Below are positions 34,101-42,285 of a stretch of DNA of 64,000 nt, piece by piece. Under the pieces are notes generated by a model. That model searched no databases, was not told the origin of the DNA, and was given only the letters and a program-made list of their open reading frames with translations. Each line of letters starts with the position of its first letter. The first letter of the stretch is position 1. Made by a program: the position numbers and the translations under genes. This stretch comes from Crocinitomicaceae bacterium (GTDB taxonomy: Bacteria > Bacteroidota > Bacteroidia > Flavobacteriales_D > Crocinitomicaceae), in NCBI GenBank assembly GCA_018402525.1, contig JAGYIR010000006.1, forward strand, positions 1-64,000. The letters are read 5' to 3'.

Positions 34101-34450
34101 GCCGTGGGAGGTCCCCTGAGCGAATAAGCCGTGAAATCAGTCTGATTGGTACAGTCAAACTCTGGATCTACTAAGGTAGAATTAATAAACTTTGCAAACG
34201 ATTCAAGTTTTACAACTGGAATCTCAAAAACATCTAAGTCGAACTCACAAATAAAACAACTTTCATTTTCTGACTCAAACGATGCTAAATGATGCTCTTC
34301 TGAATGGTCAGAATCCTGTTCGTGTGAATGATGTTCTGAATGATCGTGTTGTTCTACTGAATGATCATGTTCACAATCGTGCACAATACTTCTAGGGACG
34401 TTTAAAAAAACGAGGCAAAAAAGAAGTGTAAATGCAAAAATCTGTTTCAT
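34097..34450 (-). CDS. His-rich exported protein upstream of the TonB receptor
   Basis: From ATG 34450 the product is 117 residues: a signal peptide ('MKQIFAFTLLFCLVFLNVPR'), a His/Asp/Glu-rich segment ('HDCEHDHSVEQHDHSEHHSH', about 24-43) that must bind divalent metal, a Cys-x-x-Cys pair ('CFICEFDL') and a C-terminal 'SLRGPPTA'. His-rich proteins ending in RGPP often precede metal-uptake receptors in Bacteroidetes as I remember them. A frame extending to 34483 overlaps the adjacent pseudogene and lacks a good signal; the shorter start is preferred. A -7-like box TAGTTTTG lies just upstream. Confidence 0.78.
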   Translation of the reverse strand: MKQIFAFTLLFCLVFLNVPRSIVHDCEHDHSVEQHDHSEHHSHEQDSDHSEEHHLASFESENESCFICEFDLDVFEIPVVKLESFAKFINSTLVDPEFDCTNQTDFTAYSLRGPPTA

Positions 34451-34476
34451 GTGTTTTACAAAACTATAAAAATTTG

Positions 34477-35184
34477 CTAACATTTCGCAAATTTCTTTTT
34501 CTTACCAAGACGATTCAGGCCCGCAACCTTATCTATATAGGTTACAATTTCAGGAGTTTTGCAAGAAGTTTCTCCCATAAACACCTCTACTTTTCCGATG
34601 CGCTTTCCCGCCTCACGACACGCATCAGTTAATTCAGGAACAGCACATCCAAGAGCTATCAGGTAACCATTCATGCAATATTTCAAATGATTTTCACTTG
34701 AGTGAATTTCCTTCTCTACTCTATCGATCATTTTTCTATGAAAGTCTATTTCGAGCAAATCATTTGAAACAATTCCGAGATAAGCACTCATTGCACACCA
34801 AGCAATATGCTGAAAAACAATGTTCTTATGATTTATCCAATTTGAACAAATCTACATACACAAGGGGCTTTCAGCAATATTTCAGGCTACCGCATAATCA
34901 GAAATCATATTCCATGTTGCACCGCTTGCCCAGAGCTCAAAATCAGCAATTGAAAATTCTTTGGGATCCGCAATTAAACCAGCCAAGTATTGTGCATCAG
35001 AATTACCTGTTGCATACAAATCCATTGCTAACGAATGATTGCCTTTTAGTTTCTTTTCAAGTGGTTTTAAATCTCCTACCTTAACACCAAAAAAGTCATC
35101 AGGTGCTCCATGTCTCTTAAAGGTTTTACGTGTTTGCTCTGAGCCCTTGCTTTCAAGGTACTCCATTACTTCAGATAAAGTCAT
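34477..35184 (-). pseudogene. AlkD-like DNA alkylation repair gene with two in-frame stops
   Basis: Reading from ATG 35184 to 34477 in one frame gives a full-length (about 235 codons) HEAT-repeat DNA alkylation repair protein of the AlkD group: 'KVGDLKPLEKKLKGNHSLAM', 'NSDAQYLAGLIADPKEF', 'MISDYAVA', then 'GYLIALGCAVPELTDACREA' and the C-terminal 'TSCKTPEIVTYIDKVAGL'. The frame is broken by TGA at 34882-34884 (where the family has Trp) and TAG at 34852-34854, with no indel. The gene would remove alkylated bases from DNA. It follows a lipoprotein gene after 2 bases. Two substitutions make a sequencing error unlikely and a recent pseudogene likely. Confidence 0.88.
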
Positions 35185-35186
35185 GC

Positions 35187-35639
35187 TTATTTAATTCCTG
35201 CTGCTTTTAAGCACTTTTTCACTTTCTTTTCGTGCGCTATGCGCTCCTCAGGTGTGACATTTGGACTTTGTGCTAAAAACGCTTTACATTTTGAATCAAT
35301 TACATCAAATCGATCCGATAACCTATCGAATTCCTTATCAGAAACTGGTTTTGCAAAAGCCTTATTTATTGAATCATTCTTAACTACGCATGTACAAAAG
35401 TCCCATTGTTCGCCATGTATCCTTTCAATTTTGGCTAAACTTTGTTTGAACTCAGTTTGATTTTTTTTGTCAACCGTAGACATATCATAATCAGAAATGA
35501 TCTGCTTATCCAATGTGTCTTTTAAATCATTATCAACCGTTAATGAATCGGTTTCATTCGTTAAATTATCATCATTGTTAACATCAGTTGTACAACTAAT
35601 TGCTGCGAATAACGTTATAAAGAATAGAAGTTTGTTCAT
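35187..35639 (-). CDS. Acidic lipoprotein, function unknown
   Basis: The 150-residue product has a lipobox 'FAAISC' (Cys16), an Asp/Asn/Thr-rich linker, and a helical second half with 'WDFCTCVVKNDSINKAFAKP', 'DSKCKAFLAQSPNVTPEERI' and 'KVKKCLKAAG'. The four Cys in the C-terminal half probably form two disulfides. Similar small lipoproteins are frequent in Flavobacteriales, but I know no function. It lies 2 bases upstream of the broken AlkD-like gene. Confidence 0.72.
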   Translation of the reverse strand: MNKLLFFITLFAAISCTTDVNNDDNLTNETDSLTVDNDLKDTLDKQIISDYDMSTVDKKNQTEFKQSLAKIERIHGEQWDFCTCVVKNDSINKAFAKPVSDKEFDRLSDRFDVIDSKCKAFLAQSPNVTPEERIAHEKKVKKCLKAAGIK

Positions 35640-35727
35640 CGAAATCTTTCTTTGGCAGATTTTTTGATTTATTAGAGTTCAATTATACGAACTTATTTGT
35701 AAACTAAGTCAATAAAAAAACAAGAAA

Positions 35728-36405
35728 ATGTATAGAATTATCATAGTCCTACTTTCAGTTATCCTTTTTAGACCAGCATTTACTCAAGTCACTGCATCCG
35801 TAGAAAAGGAGCAGCAAATCAAAGAGATGCGAGTCGACATCAACTTTAACCAGAAATACAAACGTCAGCTTCGTCTTTTAAAGCGCACTTACCCTATGGC
35901 AATAAAGGCCAAAGAATTAATCAACGAATACGAATCTGATTTGGCGGATATTTCACGACGTAGAAAGCAAAAAAAATACAGCAAGCAGGCACATCAACAG
36001 TTAAAGGATGAATTTGTTTACAATATTCGAGACCTATACACAAGCGAAGGAGATTTGCTCATGAAACTCGTGCATCGAGAAACAGGGATGACGGTCAATG
36101 AAATAATAAAAAATTACCGTGGAAGTCTTCAAACTGGCATGTATACTGGACTTGCCAAAATTTGGGGCAACGACCTAAATGCCACGTATGATCCCCTAGG
36201 TGACGATTGGATCACAGAAATTGTCATTCAGGACATTGAAAGTGGCAGAATTAAATTCGATAAAACCATGAAAAAAATGGACAAGGCTGCTTACAAGGAA
36301 AGCATGGATGAATACCATGAATCACGCAAGGAATCAAAGGCGCGCATGAAGCAGGTGAAAAAAGATAATCGCGCCGCAAAAAAAGCAGCTGCTCGAAACA
36401 ACTAA
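35728..36405 (+). CDS. DUF4294-domain protein
   Basis: The 225-residue protein has a signal peptide (1-20) and the DUF4294 core: 'YPMAIKAKELINEYESDLAD', 'RRKQKKYSKQAHQQLKDEFV', 'GDLLMKLVHRETGMTVNEII' and 'NDLNATYDPLGDDWITEIVI'. It is a Bacteroidetes-specific family without known function, probably periplasmic. The C-terminus is a Lys/Arg/Ala-rich tail. It converges with the dehydrogenase gene, with a one-base gap. Confidence 0.88.
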   Translation: MYRIIIVLLSVILFRPAFTQVTASVEKEQQIKEMRVDINFNQKYKRQLRLLKRTYPMAIKAKELINEYESDLADISRRRKQKKYSKQAHQQLKDEFVYNIRDLYTSEGDLLMKLVHRETGMTVNEIIKNYRGSLQTGMYTGLAKIWGNDLNATYDPLGDDWITEIVIQDIESGRIKFDKTMKKMDKAAYKESMDEYHESRKESKARMKQVKKDNRAAKKAAARNN

Positions 36406-36406
36406 T

Positions 36407-37327
36407 TTAGTTATATGTCGAGATGACGTTCGCAGATGTGGAAAGTTGATGCCATTCGTTCTCATCCAACTCAATCACCTCTCCAAGCTCGACACCATTC
36501 TTAGTTAAGCGAGCAGGTAAACTCATAAACATATCACTGCAATCCAATTTTTGGATGTATTCATCTGGCAAAAGGACGCCTAAAGGTTTTACTACCCCAG
36601 TGTCAAACATGATTTGACGCATAATATAAGCTGCACAATCGGCGGCTCCGTATATGCTGGCACCTTGCGTTTTCTTGATTTCACTCGCTGCGGTTATTGT
36701 CTGTTGTAAACAAATTTGAATTTCCTCATAAGTAAAATAGTCAAGCAAACGTTGACCGCTTACATATGACAAAGAATGTGCAACTACAATTGAAGCGCCG
36801 TGTTCACCAATTAAAATTGCATTTATGTCTTGCTGTGAAGGTTTCAATTGTTGCAAATAATAATTCATGCGCAATGAATCCAGTAATGTCCCTGTGCCTA
36901 TTACTTTTGAAGCAGAAAGTCCTGTTGCCTTGTGCGTGTGATACGCAACATTGTCCACCGGGTTTGTAATGACAATCACCTTCGCATCAACTTTGGGTTG
37001 GTAATTCTTAAACATGGAGTAGGACAAGGTGCAGTTTATCTCAGACAAATCAAGCCGTGATCCTCCTGGAGGAACACCAGCACCCGCACTGTGAAATATG
37101 TATTCAGAGATGTTTAATAATTCCTCGGAGTTCATAACAAGTTTATGTCTCGTAGTCAAACGGGCTGCATGACCTAAATCTAAAAAACTTCCTTTCACAT
37201 TCGGACTTGGGTCCATGACATTTATAGTAAATGTACAATCAGACATATTGATCAATAAATGTGCTATGCTGCGACCAACATTTCCAAATCCAAAAATTGT
37301 AACGATTGTTCGAGATGAAAACTCCAT
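36407..37327 (-). CDS. Lactate/malate dehydrogenase family protein
   Basis: The 306-residue enzyme has the NAD-binding 'TIFGFGNVGRSIAHLL', the substrate-loop Arg pattern 'GAGVPPGGSRLDL' (about 84-96), 'VIVITNPVDNVAYHTHKATG', 'VIGTGTLLDSLRMNYYL' and the catalytic His in 'AILIGEHGASIVV' (about 185). The GTGTLLDS segment favours L-lactate dehydrogenase over malate dehydrogenase. It should interconvert lactate and pyruvate or a similar 2-hydroxyacid pair. It is divergent from arsS and stands alone. Confidence 0.85.
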   Translation of the reverse strand: MEFSSRTIVTIFGFGNVGRSIAHLLINMSDCTFTINVMDPSPNVKGSFLDLGHAARLTTRHKLVMNSEELLNISEYIFHSAGAGVPPGGSRLDLSEINCTLSYSMFKNYQPKVDAKVIVITNPVDNVAYHTHKATGLSASKVIGTGTLLDSLRMNYYLQQLKPSQQDINAILIGEHGASIVVAHSLSYVSGQRLLDYFTYEEIQICLQQTITAASEIKKTQGASIYGAADCAAYIMRQIMFDTGVVKPLGVLLPDEYIQKLDCSDMFMSLPARLTKNGVELGEVIELDENEWHQLSTSANVISTYN

Positions 37328-37456
37328 TGGATATAGTTAATAATTCAATTCAAAGATAACCGAACTAAACTTTCTAAGTTATAATGAAAGGAATATTTAC
37401 TACAAGTGTCTAAACAGAACCACTCAATGAAATAAAATGATTTACTTTGAATGTAA

Positions 37457-38509
37457 ATGAGCAAGGAAATGATAAAATCGCTAAAAGCAACAAAGAATCC
37501 AATCGGCGAATCCGCTAGACAACTTGAATTAATATCGCAAACGGATGTATTGCCCTTTGGAATGCGCTTGGATAAACTAGGAAAACTACCGCTCAAACCC
37601 ACTCACATTTCAACACTTCAAGTAAATTTAGGCAAGATGTGTAATCAAGTGTGCGATCATTGTCACGTCGATGCAGGTCCTGACCGAAAAGAAATAATGA
37701 CAAAGGAAACGATGCTTGCTTGTCTGAACGTCCTAAAAGATCCTTCAATCACAACGGTTGATTTAACAGGGGGAGCGCCAGAAATGAATCCAGAATTTCG
37801 TTGGTTTGTCGAGAAATTGTCTGCCCTTGGAAAGAAAATAATTGTCCGCTGTAATTTAACGATCATCGTCGCGAACAAAAAATACAACAATCTCCCTGAT
37901 TTTTTTAAGAAGCATAATGTGGAAATCGTATCATCTCTCCCCTGCTACACCGCAGAAAACACTGATAAACAGCGCGGGGATGGTGTTTTTAAGAAGAGTA
38001 TTCAAGCGCTCCAAATGCTTAATAAAGTTGGTTACGGTATTCCAGCCTCAGGATTGACATTGAACTTGGTCTATAACCCGGGGGGTGCATCTTTACCACC
38101 GAATCAACTAGCACTTGAGAATGACTATAAAACTCGATTGAAAGAAGATTTTGGTATCGAATTCAATAACCTGTTCACCATTACAAATATGCCCATCAGT
38201 CGATTTTTAGATTATTTGGTTAAATCCGAAAATTATGAACCGTACATGACGAAACTCTCCGAAACATTCAATCCAGAAGCGGTTGACTCAGTCATGTGTC
38301 GCGAGATTATTTCTGTGGGCTGGGACGGCTTTTTATACGACTGTGATTTCAACCAAATGCTCGATTTAAAAGTCGTAAGTGAACATGCGCACATCAGCTC
38401 CTTTAACAAAAGCCGGTTGGAAGAACGATCGATCGTATTAAATCAACACTGCTACGGCTGTACGGCAGGTTCTGGCTCTGGTTGTGGAGGTTCCTTGGTG
38501 GAGCAATAA
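37457..38509 (+). CDS. arsS: ArsS-family radical SAM protein
   Basis: The 350-residue protein matches ArsS, which adds the 5'-deoxyadenosyl group to arsenic in arsenosugar synthesis. The SAM-cluster Cys are in 'GKMCNQVCDHCHVDAGPDR' (about 62-75), followed by 'TTVDLTGGAPEMNPEFRWF', 'RGDGVFKKSIQALQML', and the C-terminal DUF3641 domain with 'SVGWDGFLYDCDFNQML' and 'CYGCTAGSGSGCGG'. Some members of the family are selenoproteins in the last segment; here all these positions are ordinary Cys codons. No arsM or other ars gene is adjacent. Confidence 0.92.
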   Translation: MSKEMIKSLKATKNPIGESARQLELISQTDVLPFGMRLDKLGKLPLKPTHISTLQVNLGKMCNQVCDHCHVDAGPDRKEIMTKETMLACLNVLKDPSITTVDLTGGAPEMNPEFRWFVEKLSALGKKIIVRCNLTIIVANKKYNNLPDFFKKHNVEIVSSLPCYTAENTDKQRGDGVFKKSIQALQMLNKVGYGIPASGLTLNLVYNPGGASLPPNQLALENDYKTRLKEDFGIEFNNLFTITNMPISRFLDYLVKSENYEPYMTKLSETFNPEAVDSVMCREIISVGWDGFLYDCDFNQMLDLKVVSEHAHISSFNKSRLEERSIVLNQHCYGCTAGSGSGCGGSLVEQ

Positions 38510-38860
38510 GATGGACATACTAAAAGAAAAAAGATTAACTCCGTTGCTGCTGCCGGGTTTAAGACTTGATTTTCTTCTATTTCTAAGTCTCGGTCATCGG
38601 ATTTTGAGTCTCGGTCATCGAGCCTGCCGAGATGTCGAGATGCCAAAAAACCACGAATACGAATAGAATAGGAGAATAAGAAGGATGAAGCTTTGCCCCG
38701 AATGGGAAGTTCGGAAGGGCGAGAAGAAAAAGCGACAGCTTTTGACCGCCAAAGGCAGCAACGCAGTTAATACTGAGACCTGGACGGGAAGTCCAGAAAG
38801 CCGAAGGACAGAACCACACCTCTCAGGGAATACAATGTGATCCCTGAGAGGGAGATGCTT
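38510..38860. other. Gene-free structured region after arsS (possible ncRNA)
   Basis: No credible gene is present. The + strand is purine-rich and holds several stems: CCGAA/TTCGG (38698-38702, 38710-38714) inside a GCC/GGC clamp; CTGGAC/GTCCAG with a GGGAA loop (38780-38785, 38791-38796); and a perfect 10-bp stem CCTCTCAGGG/CCCTGAGAGG (38819-38828, 38842-38851). AGTCTCGGTCATCG is repeated directly near 38590-38625. Both small stems carry a GGGAAGT loop. A transcribed structured RNA or a REP-like intergenic element are both possible. Confidence 0.4.
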
Positions 38861-38870
38861 CAAAAAAGGG

Positions 38871-38896
38871 CTTTTGCTACACAAAAGCATTTTTTT
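38871..38896 (+). terminator. Possible rho-independent terminator
   Basis: GCTTTTG, a short loop and CAAAAGC are followed by A and T7, a simple terminator on the + strand after the structured region. Confidence 0.55.
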
Positions 38897-38952
38897 GTAT
38901 GGTTTTAAAAAATCTCAAATGAATTTGGCTTTTTTAAAACCATACAAAAAAA
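38890..38952. repeat. Perfect 23-bp inverted repeat
   Basis: The arms 38890-38912 and 38930-38952 are perfect reverse complements (23 of 23) around a 17-base loop. Each begins or ends in a T7/A7 tract around the core GTATGGTTTTAAAA. It can act as a terminator in both directions, and is longer than any other stem in the window. Confidence 0.85.
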
Positions 38953-38998
38953 GGACCCATCGTTAGATGGGTCCTTTTTTGGCGGAGAAAGAGGGATT
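38946..38998 (-). repeat. Duplicated tRNA-Ser 3' end plus terminator hairpin
   Basis: The stem GGACCCATC/GATGGGTCC (38953-38961, 38966-38974) and the 18 bases 38981-38998 repeat the terminator and 3' end of the tRNA-Ser gene at 39080-39126. The 4-base loop is GTTA here and TAAC there, i.e. inverted, while the tRNA piece is in the same orientation. The 74 bases between the two copies (38999-39072) have a tRNA-like GTCGAACCC and CATCTCCGC, which suggests a degenerate second tRNA gene. Confidence 0.6.
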
Positions 38999-39079
38999 AT
39001 TCCGCTGCGCTCCATGCTTTCGTCGTGCCTCCTCAGGTCGAACCCTTGGGGTTCTCATCCCATCTCCGCAATAAAAAAA

Positions 39080-39107
39080 GGACCCATCTAACGATGGGTC
39101 CTTTTTT
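39080..39107 (-). terminator. Terminator of tRNA-Ser
   Basis: Reading on the minus strand, the 9-bp stem GGACCCATC/GATGGGTCC directly follows the tRNA CCA end after a short A-run and is followed by T7 (39073-39079). Confidence 0.8.
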
Positions 39108-39194
39108 GGCGGAGAAAGAGGGATTCGAACCCCCGGTACCTTGCGGTACGCCGGTTTTCAAGACCGGTGCATTCGACCACTCTGCCATTTCTCC
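39107..39194 (-). tRNA. tRNA-Ser (anticodon UGA)
   Basis: The minus strand folds as a class II tRNA: acceptor GGAGAAA/TTTCTCC, discriminator G, encoded CCA (39107-39109), anticodon stem CCGGT/ACCGG with loop CTTGAAA (anticodon TGA), a long variable arm (GTACC GCAA GGTAC) and T loop TTCGAAT. The long variable arm and UGA anticodon identify serine. Confidence 0.97.
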
Positions 39195-39371
39195 GCGCCA
39201 AAAGTACTAATATCTTAATTAGTGGCAATGCGTAGCACTCAATTTTTTCGAATATTTTTAATTCAACATACTTAATAACCTGTTAACAATGCATTTAAAG
39301 CGAAAAAGAATACCGATGACTCAATTAAGCGGTATTTCAACCCGTTTAAAACTGCTTTTTTGTATTTTTAC

Positions 39372-40835
39372 ATGAAATACACAGATATAATGAGAATTTC
39401 ACTTTTATTCTTCTTTGTTTTAGCACTTGTATTCTCGAGTGTTGCACAAAAAAATGAGTTGCGTGCTTATTTAGATAGTAAACAATTCTATGCTCCCGGC
39501 ATTGGTAATTATATTGAGTTGCAATTGCAGTTTGTTGGACGTTCATTGAACTATATTGGCGAAGACAATGGATTAAAAGGTGAATTAATGGTCAAATTGT
39601 CGATTGTAAGCGACACTGGAATAGTGGCAAGTGATGCATATCGACTTGCCTCTCCACTTATGAGAGATAGTATCATCGATGATTTTTACGATATCAAACG
39701 CTTCGGGTTAAAACCTGGAGAGTATACGCTGTCCATCGAACTTGCGGACATTAACAGCAAGAGAGATCCGTTGAAAGCGTCTCAAACGATTATCATTGAT
39801 GATTTGAGTAAAGCCATCGCCATTTCAGATATTCAAGTTGCTGAATATGCGTTTAAGGGGGATGAAAATTCTGTTTTTTACAAATCTGGATATGAAATTA
39901 TCCCACGACTTTCTACCTTTTATCCAAAACAACTGTCTAGTATTCCAATTTACCTAGAAATCTACAATTCACAATTGCTAGAGGATGACGTATTCGGACT
40001 GAAACAAGCCGTTGTGAATGCAGAAACCGGCAAGGAATTAGAAAATCTAACTGTCTTCTCGAAGCATCAAACAAGCGATGTTGTCCCTGTGCTCAGAGAG
40101 ATTGACATTTCACTGGTTGAAACAGGTAAATATATCCTAGAGTTTACAGTTATAAACAAGAATATGAGGGAATTATCTACTCAGTCGTATGAATTTGAGA
40201 GAAGCAATGATGTAGAAATTAATATTTCAAGCACTGATATAATTCTTGACCCTTCATTTCAGGCTTCAATTACTCAGGACAGTGTGGGGTATTTCTTAGA
40301 GTCTCTTATTCCTATTTCAGGTCCAAATGAAGTCAAAAATATCATTGGAATCACAAAAACGAAGAACGAACAAAATGCACGAAAATATATTCAGTTGTAC
40401 TGGACAAAAACAAGTCCAGACGACGCATACGAAAGTTGGATGAAATACAAAGCTCAAGTGCAATTGGTGGAAAGATTGTACCGCACTAATTTTCAACAGG
40501 GATTTGAAACCGATAGAGGTCGTGTCTACTTGCAATATGGCTCACCTACGCAAATTATTGACCGTGAGTTTTCTGCAAATGAATATCCATATGAAATTTG
40601 GCAGTATGACAAAATCGGTGTGTTCAGCAATAAGCGTTTTGTATTTTACAACCCTGACCTGACAAACAATGCATACAGGTTATTGCATTCTGACATGATC
40701 GGAGAGCTCAAAAACCCATCATGGCCGCACGAATTAAACAAAAGGAACACAGTTAAGAACAATGCTGATGATCCCAACGGTAACATTGAATACGGTGCCG
40801 GAAGAAACAGTAGGGACGATTTTAGACAATACTAA
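39372..40835 (+). CDS. GWxTD-domain secreted protein
   Basis: From ATG 39372 the product is 487 residues (an alternative ATG at 39390 gives a neater signal peptide, 'MRISLLFFFVLALVFSSVAQ'). The C-terminal part holds the GWxTD-domain pattern: 'YIQLYWTKTSPDDAYESWMK', 'YKAQVQLVERLYRTNFQQGF', 'TDRGRVYLQYGSPTQIIDRE' and 'YEIWQYDKI'. The domain is common in Bacteroidetes and Acidobacteria, with no known biochemical role. The segment that names the family appears as 'YWTK', so the GWxTD core is partly diverged. A glycosyltransferase gene follows after 15 bases. Confidence 0.85.
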   Translation: MKYTDIMRISLLFFFVLALVFSSVAQKNELRAYLDSKQFYAPGIGNYIELQLQFVGRSLNYIGEDNGLKGELMVKLSIVSDTGIVASDAYRLASPLMRDSIIDDFYDIKRFGLKPGEYTLSIELADINSKRDPLKASQTIIIDDLSKAIAISDIQVAEYAFKGDENSVFYKSGYEIIPRLSTFYPKQLSSIPIYLEIYNSQLLEDDVFGLKQAVVNAETGKELENLTVFSKHQTSDVVPVLREIDISLVETGKYILEFTVINKNMRELSTQSYEFERSNDVEINISSTDIILDPSFQASITQDSVGYFLESLIPISGPNEVKNIIGITKTKNEQNARKYIQLYWTKTSPDDAYESWMKYKAQVQLVERLYRTNFQQGFETDRGRVYLQYGSPTQIIDREFSANEYPYEIWQYDKIGVFSNKRFVFYNPDLTNNAYRLLHSDMIGELKNPSWPHELNKRNTVKNNADDPNGNIEYGAGRNSRDDFRQY

Positions 40836-40850
40836 AACATCGATTTATCA

Positions 40851-41879
40851 ATGTCCACTAGCACGATTGCCGTTGTCATCCTTAATTGGAACGGAAAAAA
40901 ATACCTTGAACAGTTTCTACCCAATGTCATCGCCTACTCTGGAAACGCACAGATCATTGTCGCCGATAATGCCTCTACAGACGATTCTGTCGCATTTTTA
41001 GAACAAGAATTTCCATCTGTTCGAATTATTCAAAATGCTCAAAACGGTGGTTTTTCCAAAGGATATAACGATGCGCTGAAACACGTCAATGCTGAACTCT
41101 ATATGCTCCTCAATAGCGATATTGAAGTCACACCGAACTGGCTGGAACCATTACTAAAAGTGATGGATGAACCACGTGTTGCTGGCTGTCAACCAAAAGT
41201 ATTGGCCTACCATGACAAAAGCTCTTTTGAACATGCAGGTGCCTCAGGCGGATATCTAGATAATAATTATTTTCCTTTTTGCCGGGGCCGAATTTTCAAC
41301 GATGCTGAAAAGGACCTCGGTCAATACGACGGAACAACTGAAGTTTTTTGGGCGTCAGGTGCATGTCTGCTAATTCGTTCATCACTTTTTCATCAAGCTG
41401 GTGGTTTCGACGAAGACTTTTTCGCACACATGGAGGAAATTGATCTTTGCTGGCGTTTAAAAAAGCAAAATCATGCTTTCATGGTGTGCCCTGAATCGCA
41501 CGTTTACCATATCGGAGGAGGGACACTTCCCTATTCTTCTCCTCAAAAAGTCTACTTGAACTTTCGAAACAGTATCGCAATGATTTTCAAGAACCATGAA
41601 GGACCTATATTTTTCAAACTTTTTTGGCGCCTGACATTAGAAGGCGCAGCAGCAATGAAATTTTTAATGACTGGTGAGTTCAAACAGTTTTACGCTGTTT
41701 TCAGGGCACACATGTGGTTTCATTTGAATACGTTAAAGTTATTTAAAAAACGGAAAGCGGTGAAAAAAGAATCGACTACCTTCAATCCTGCTGGACTTTA
41801 CAGTGGAAATATCCTATGGGATTATTTTTTCAAAGGCGTAAAAACCTATGCTAAACTGAATCAGCGCTTGTTTAAATAG
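40851..41879 (+). CDS. Family 2 glycosyltransferase
   Basis: The 342-residue protein has a GT-A fold: 'IAVVILNWNGKKYLEQFLPN' at the start, 'IIVADNASTDDSVAFL', the metal-binding DxD-like 'LLNSDIEVTPNWLEPLLKVM' (about 86-105), and 'GGFDEDFFAHMEEIDLCWRL' (catalytic ED, about 185-204). This is the rhamnosyl/WbbL-like subgroup. It transfers a sugar to a growing surface glycan. Its last 19 bases overlap the convergent aroQ gene. Confidence 0.9.
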   Translation: MSTSTIAVVILNWNGKKYLEQFLPNVIAYSGNAQIIVADNASTDDSVAFLEQEFPSVRIIQNAQNGGFSKGYNDALKHVNAELYMLLNSDIEVTPNWLEPLLKVMDEPRVAGCQPKVLAYHDKSSFEHAGASGGYLDNNYFPFCRGRIFNDAEKDLGQYDGTTEVFWASGACLLIRSSLFHQAGGFDEDFFAHMEEIDLCWRLKKQNHAFMVCPESHVYHIGGGTLPYSSPQKVYLNFRNSIAMIFKNHEGPIFFKLFWRLTLEGAAAMKFLMTGEFKQFYAVFRAHMWFHLNTLKLFKKRKAVKKESTTFNPAGLYSGNILWDYFFKGVKTYAKLNQRLFK

Positions 41880-42283
41880 TTTTCGAAGAAATCTACTGCT
41901 AAATCATAGGATTGTAATCCAAATCCAAAAATACAGCCTATTGCTACAGGCGAAATAAGTGAGGTGTGACGAAACTCTTCTCGCGCAGCGATGTTTGAAA
42001 TGTGCACCTCGACAACGGGAACTTTTATCGCATTAATACAATCGTGTAGCGCGACACTTGTATGCGTATAACCACCAGCATTGAGAATAATTCCATCGTG
42101 TGTCGATGACTGTAACGTATTGATCAATTCTCCTTCCACGTTGGATTGAAAATACTCCAAACTACACGATTTCTGTGTTTTCAACGTTTCAAAATAAGAA
42201 TCAAACGTTAGTTTGCCGTATATTTCTTCTTCGCGTTGACCAATTAAATTTAAATTTGGTCCATTAACAATTAATAGTCTCAT
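41861..42283 (-). CDS. aroQ: 3-dehydroquinate dehydratase, type II
   Basis: The 140-residue enzyme converts 3-dehydroquinate to 3-dehydroshikimate in aromatic amino-acid synthesis. It begins 'MRLLIVNGPNLNLIGQREEE' and shows 'GIILNAGGYTHTSVALHDCI' and 'VPVVEVHISNIAAREEFR' with the active-site His and the Arg/Tyr loop ('GQREEEIYG'). Length is normal. The start codon is separated by only 2 bases from the start of the divergent xerD gene. Confidence 0.96.
   Translation of the reverse strand: MRLLIVNGPNLNLIGQREEEIYGKLTFDSYFETLKTQKSCSLEYFQSNVEGELINTLQSSTHDGIILNAGGYTHTSVALHDCINAIKVPVVEVHISNIAAREEFRHTSLISPVAIGCIFGFGLQSYDLAVDFFENYLNKR
42251..42258 (+). promoter_or_regulatory. -7 box of xerD inside aroQ
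   Basis: TAAATTTG matches TAnnTTTG and lies inside the 5' end of aroQ, 28 bases before the xerD ATG, the only place a promoter for xerD can be since the two start codons are 2 bases apart. Confidence 0.45.
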
Positions 42284-42285
42284 AC

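Noticed and set aside
34852-34884. Stop-codon reassignment or selenocysteine/pyrrolysine in the AlkD-like gene
   Set aside because: TGA and TAG end ordinary genes throughout the window, and two different stops close together fit simple inactivation better.
38583-38890. Minus-strand frames of 78 and 91 codons (for example 'MWFCPSAFWTSRPGL')
   Set aside because: They read through the complement of a structured purine-rich region, have biased composition and no protein-like features.
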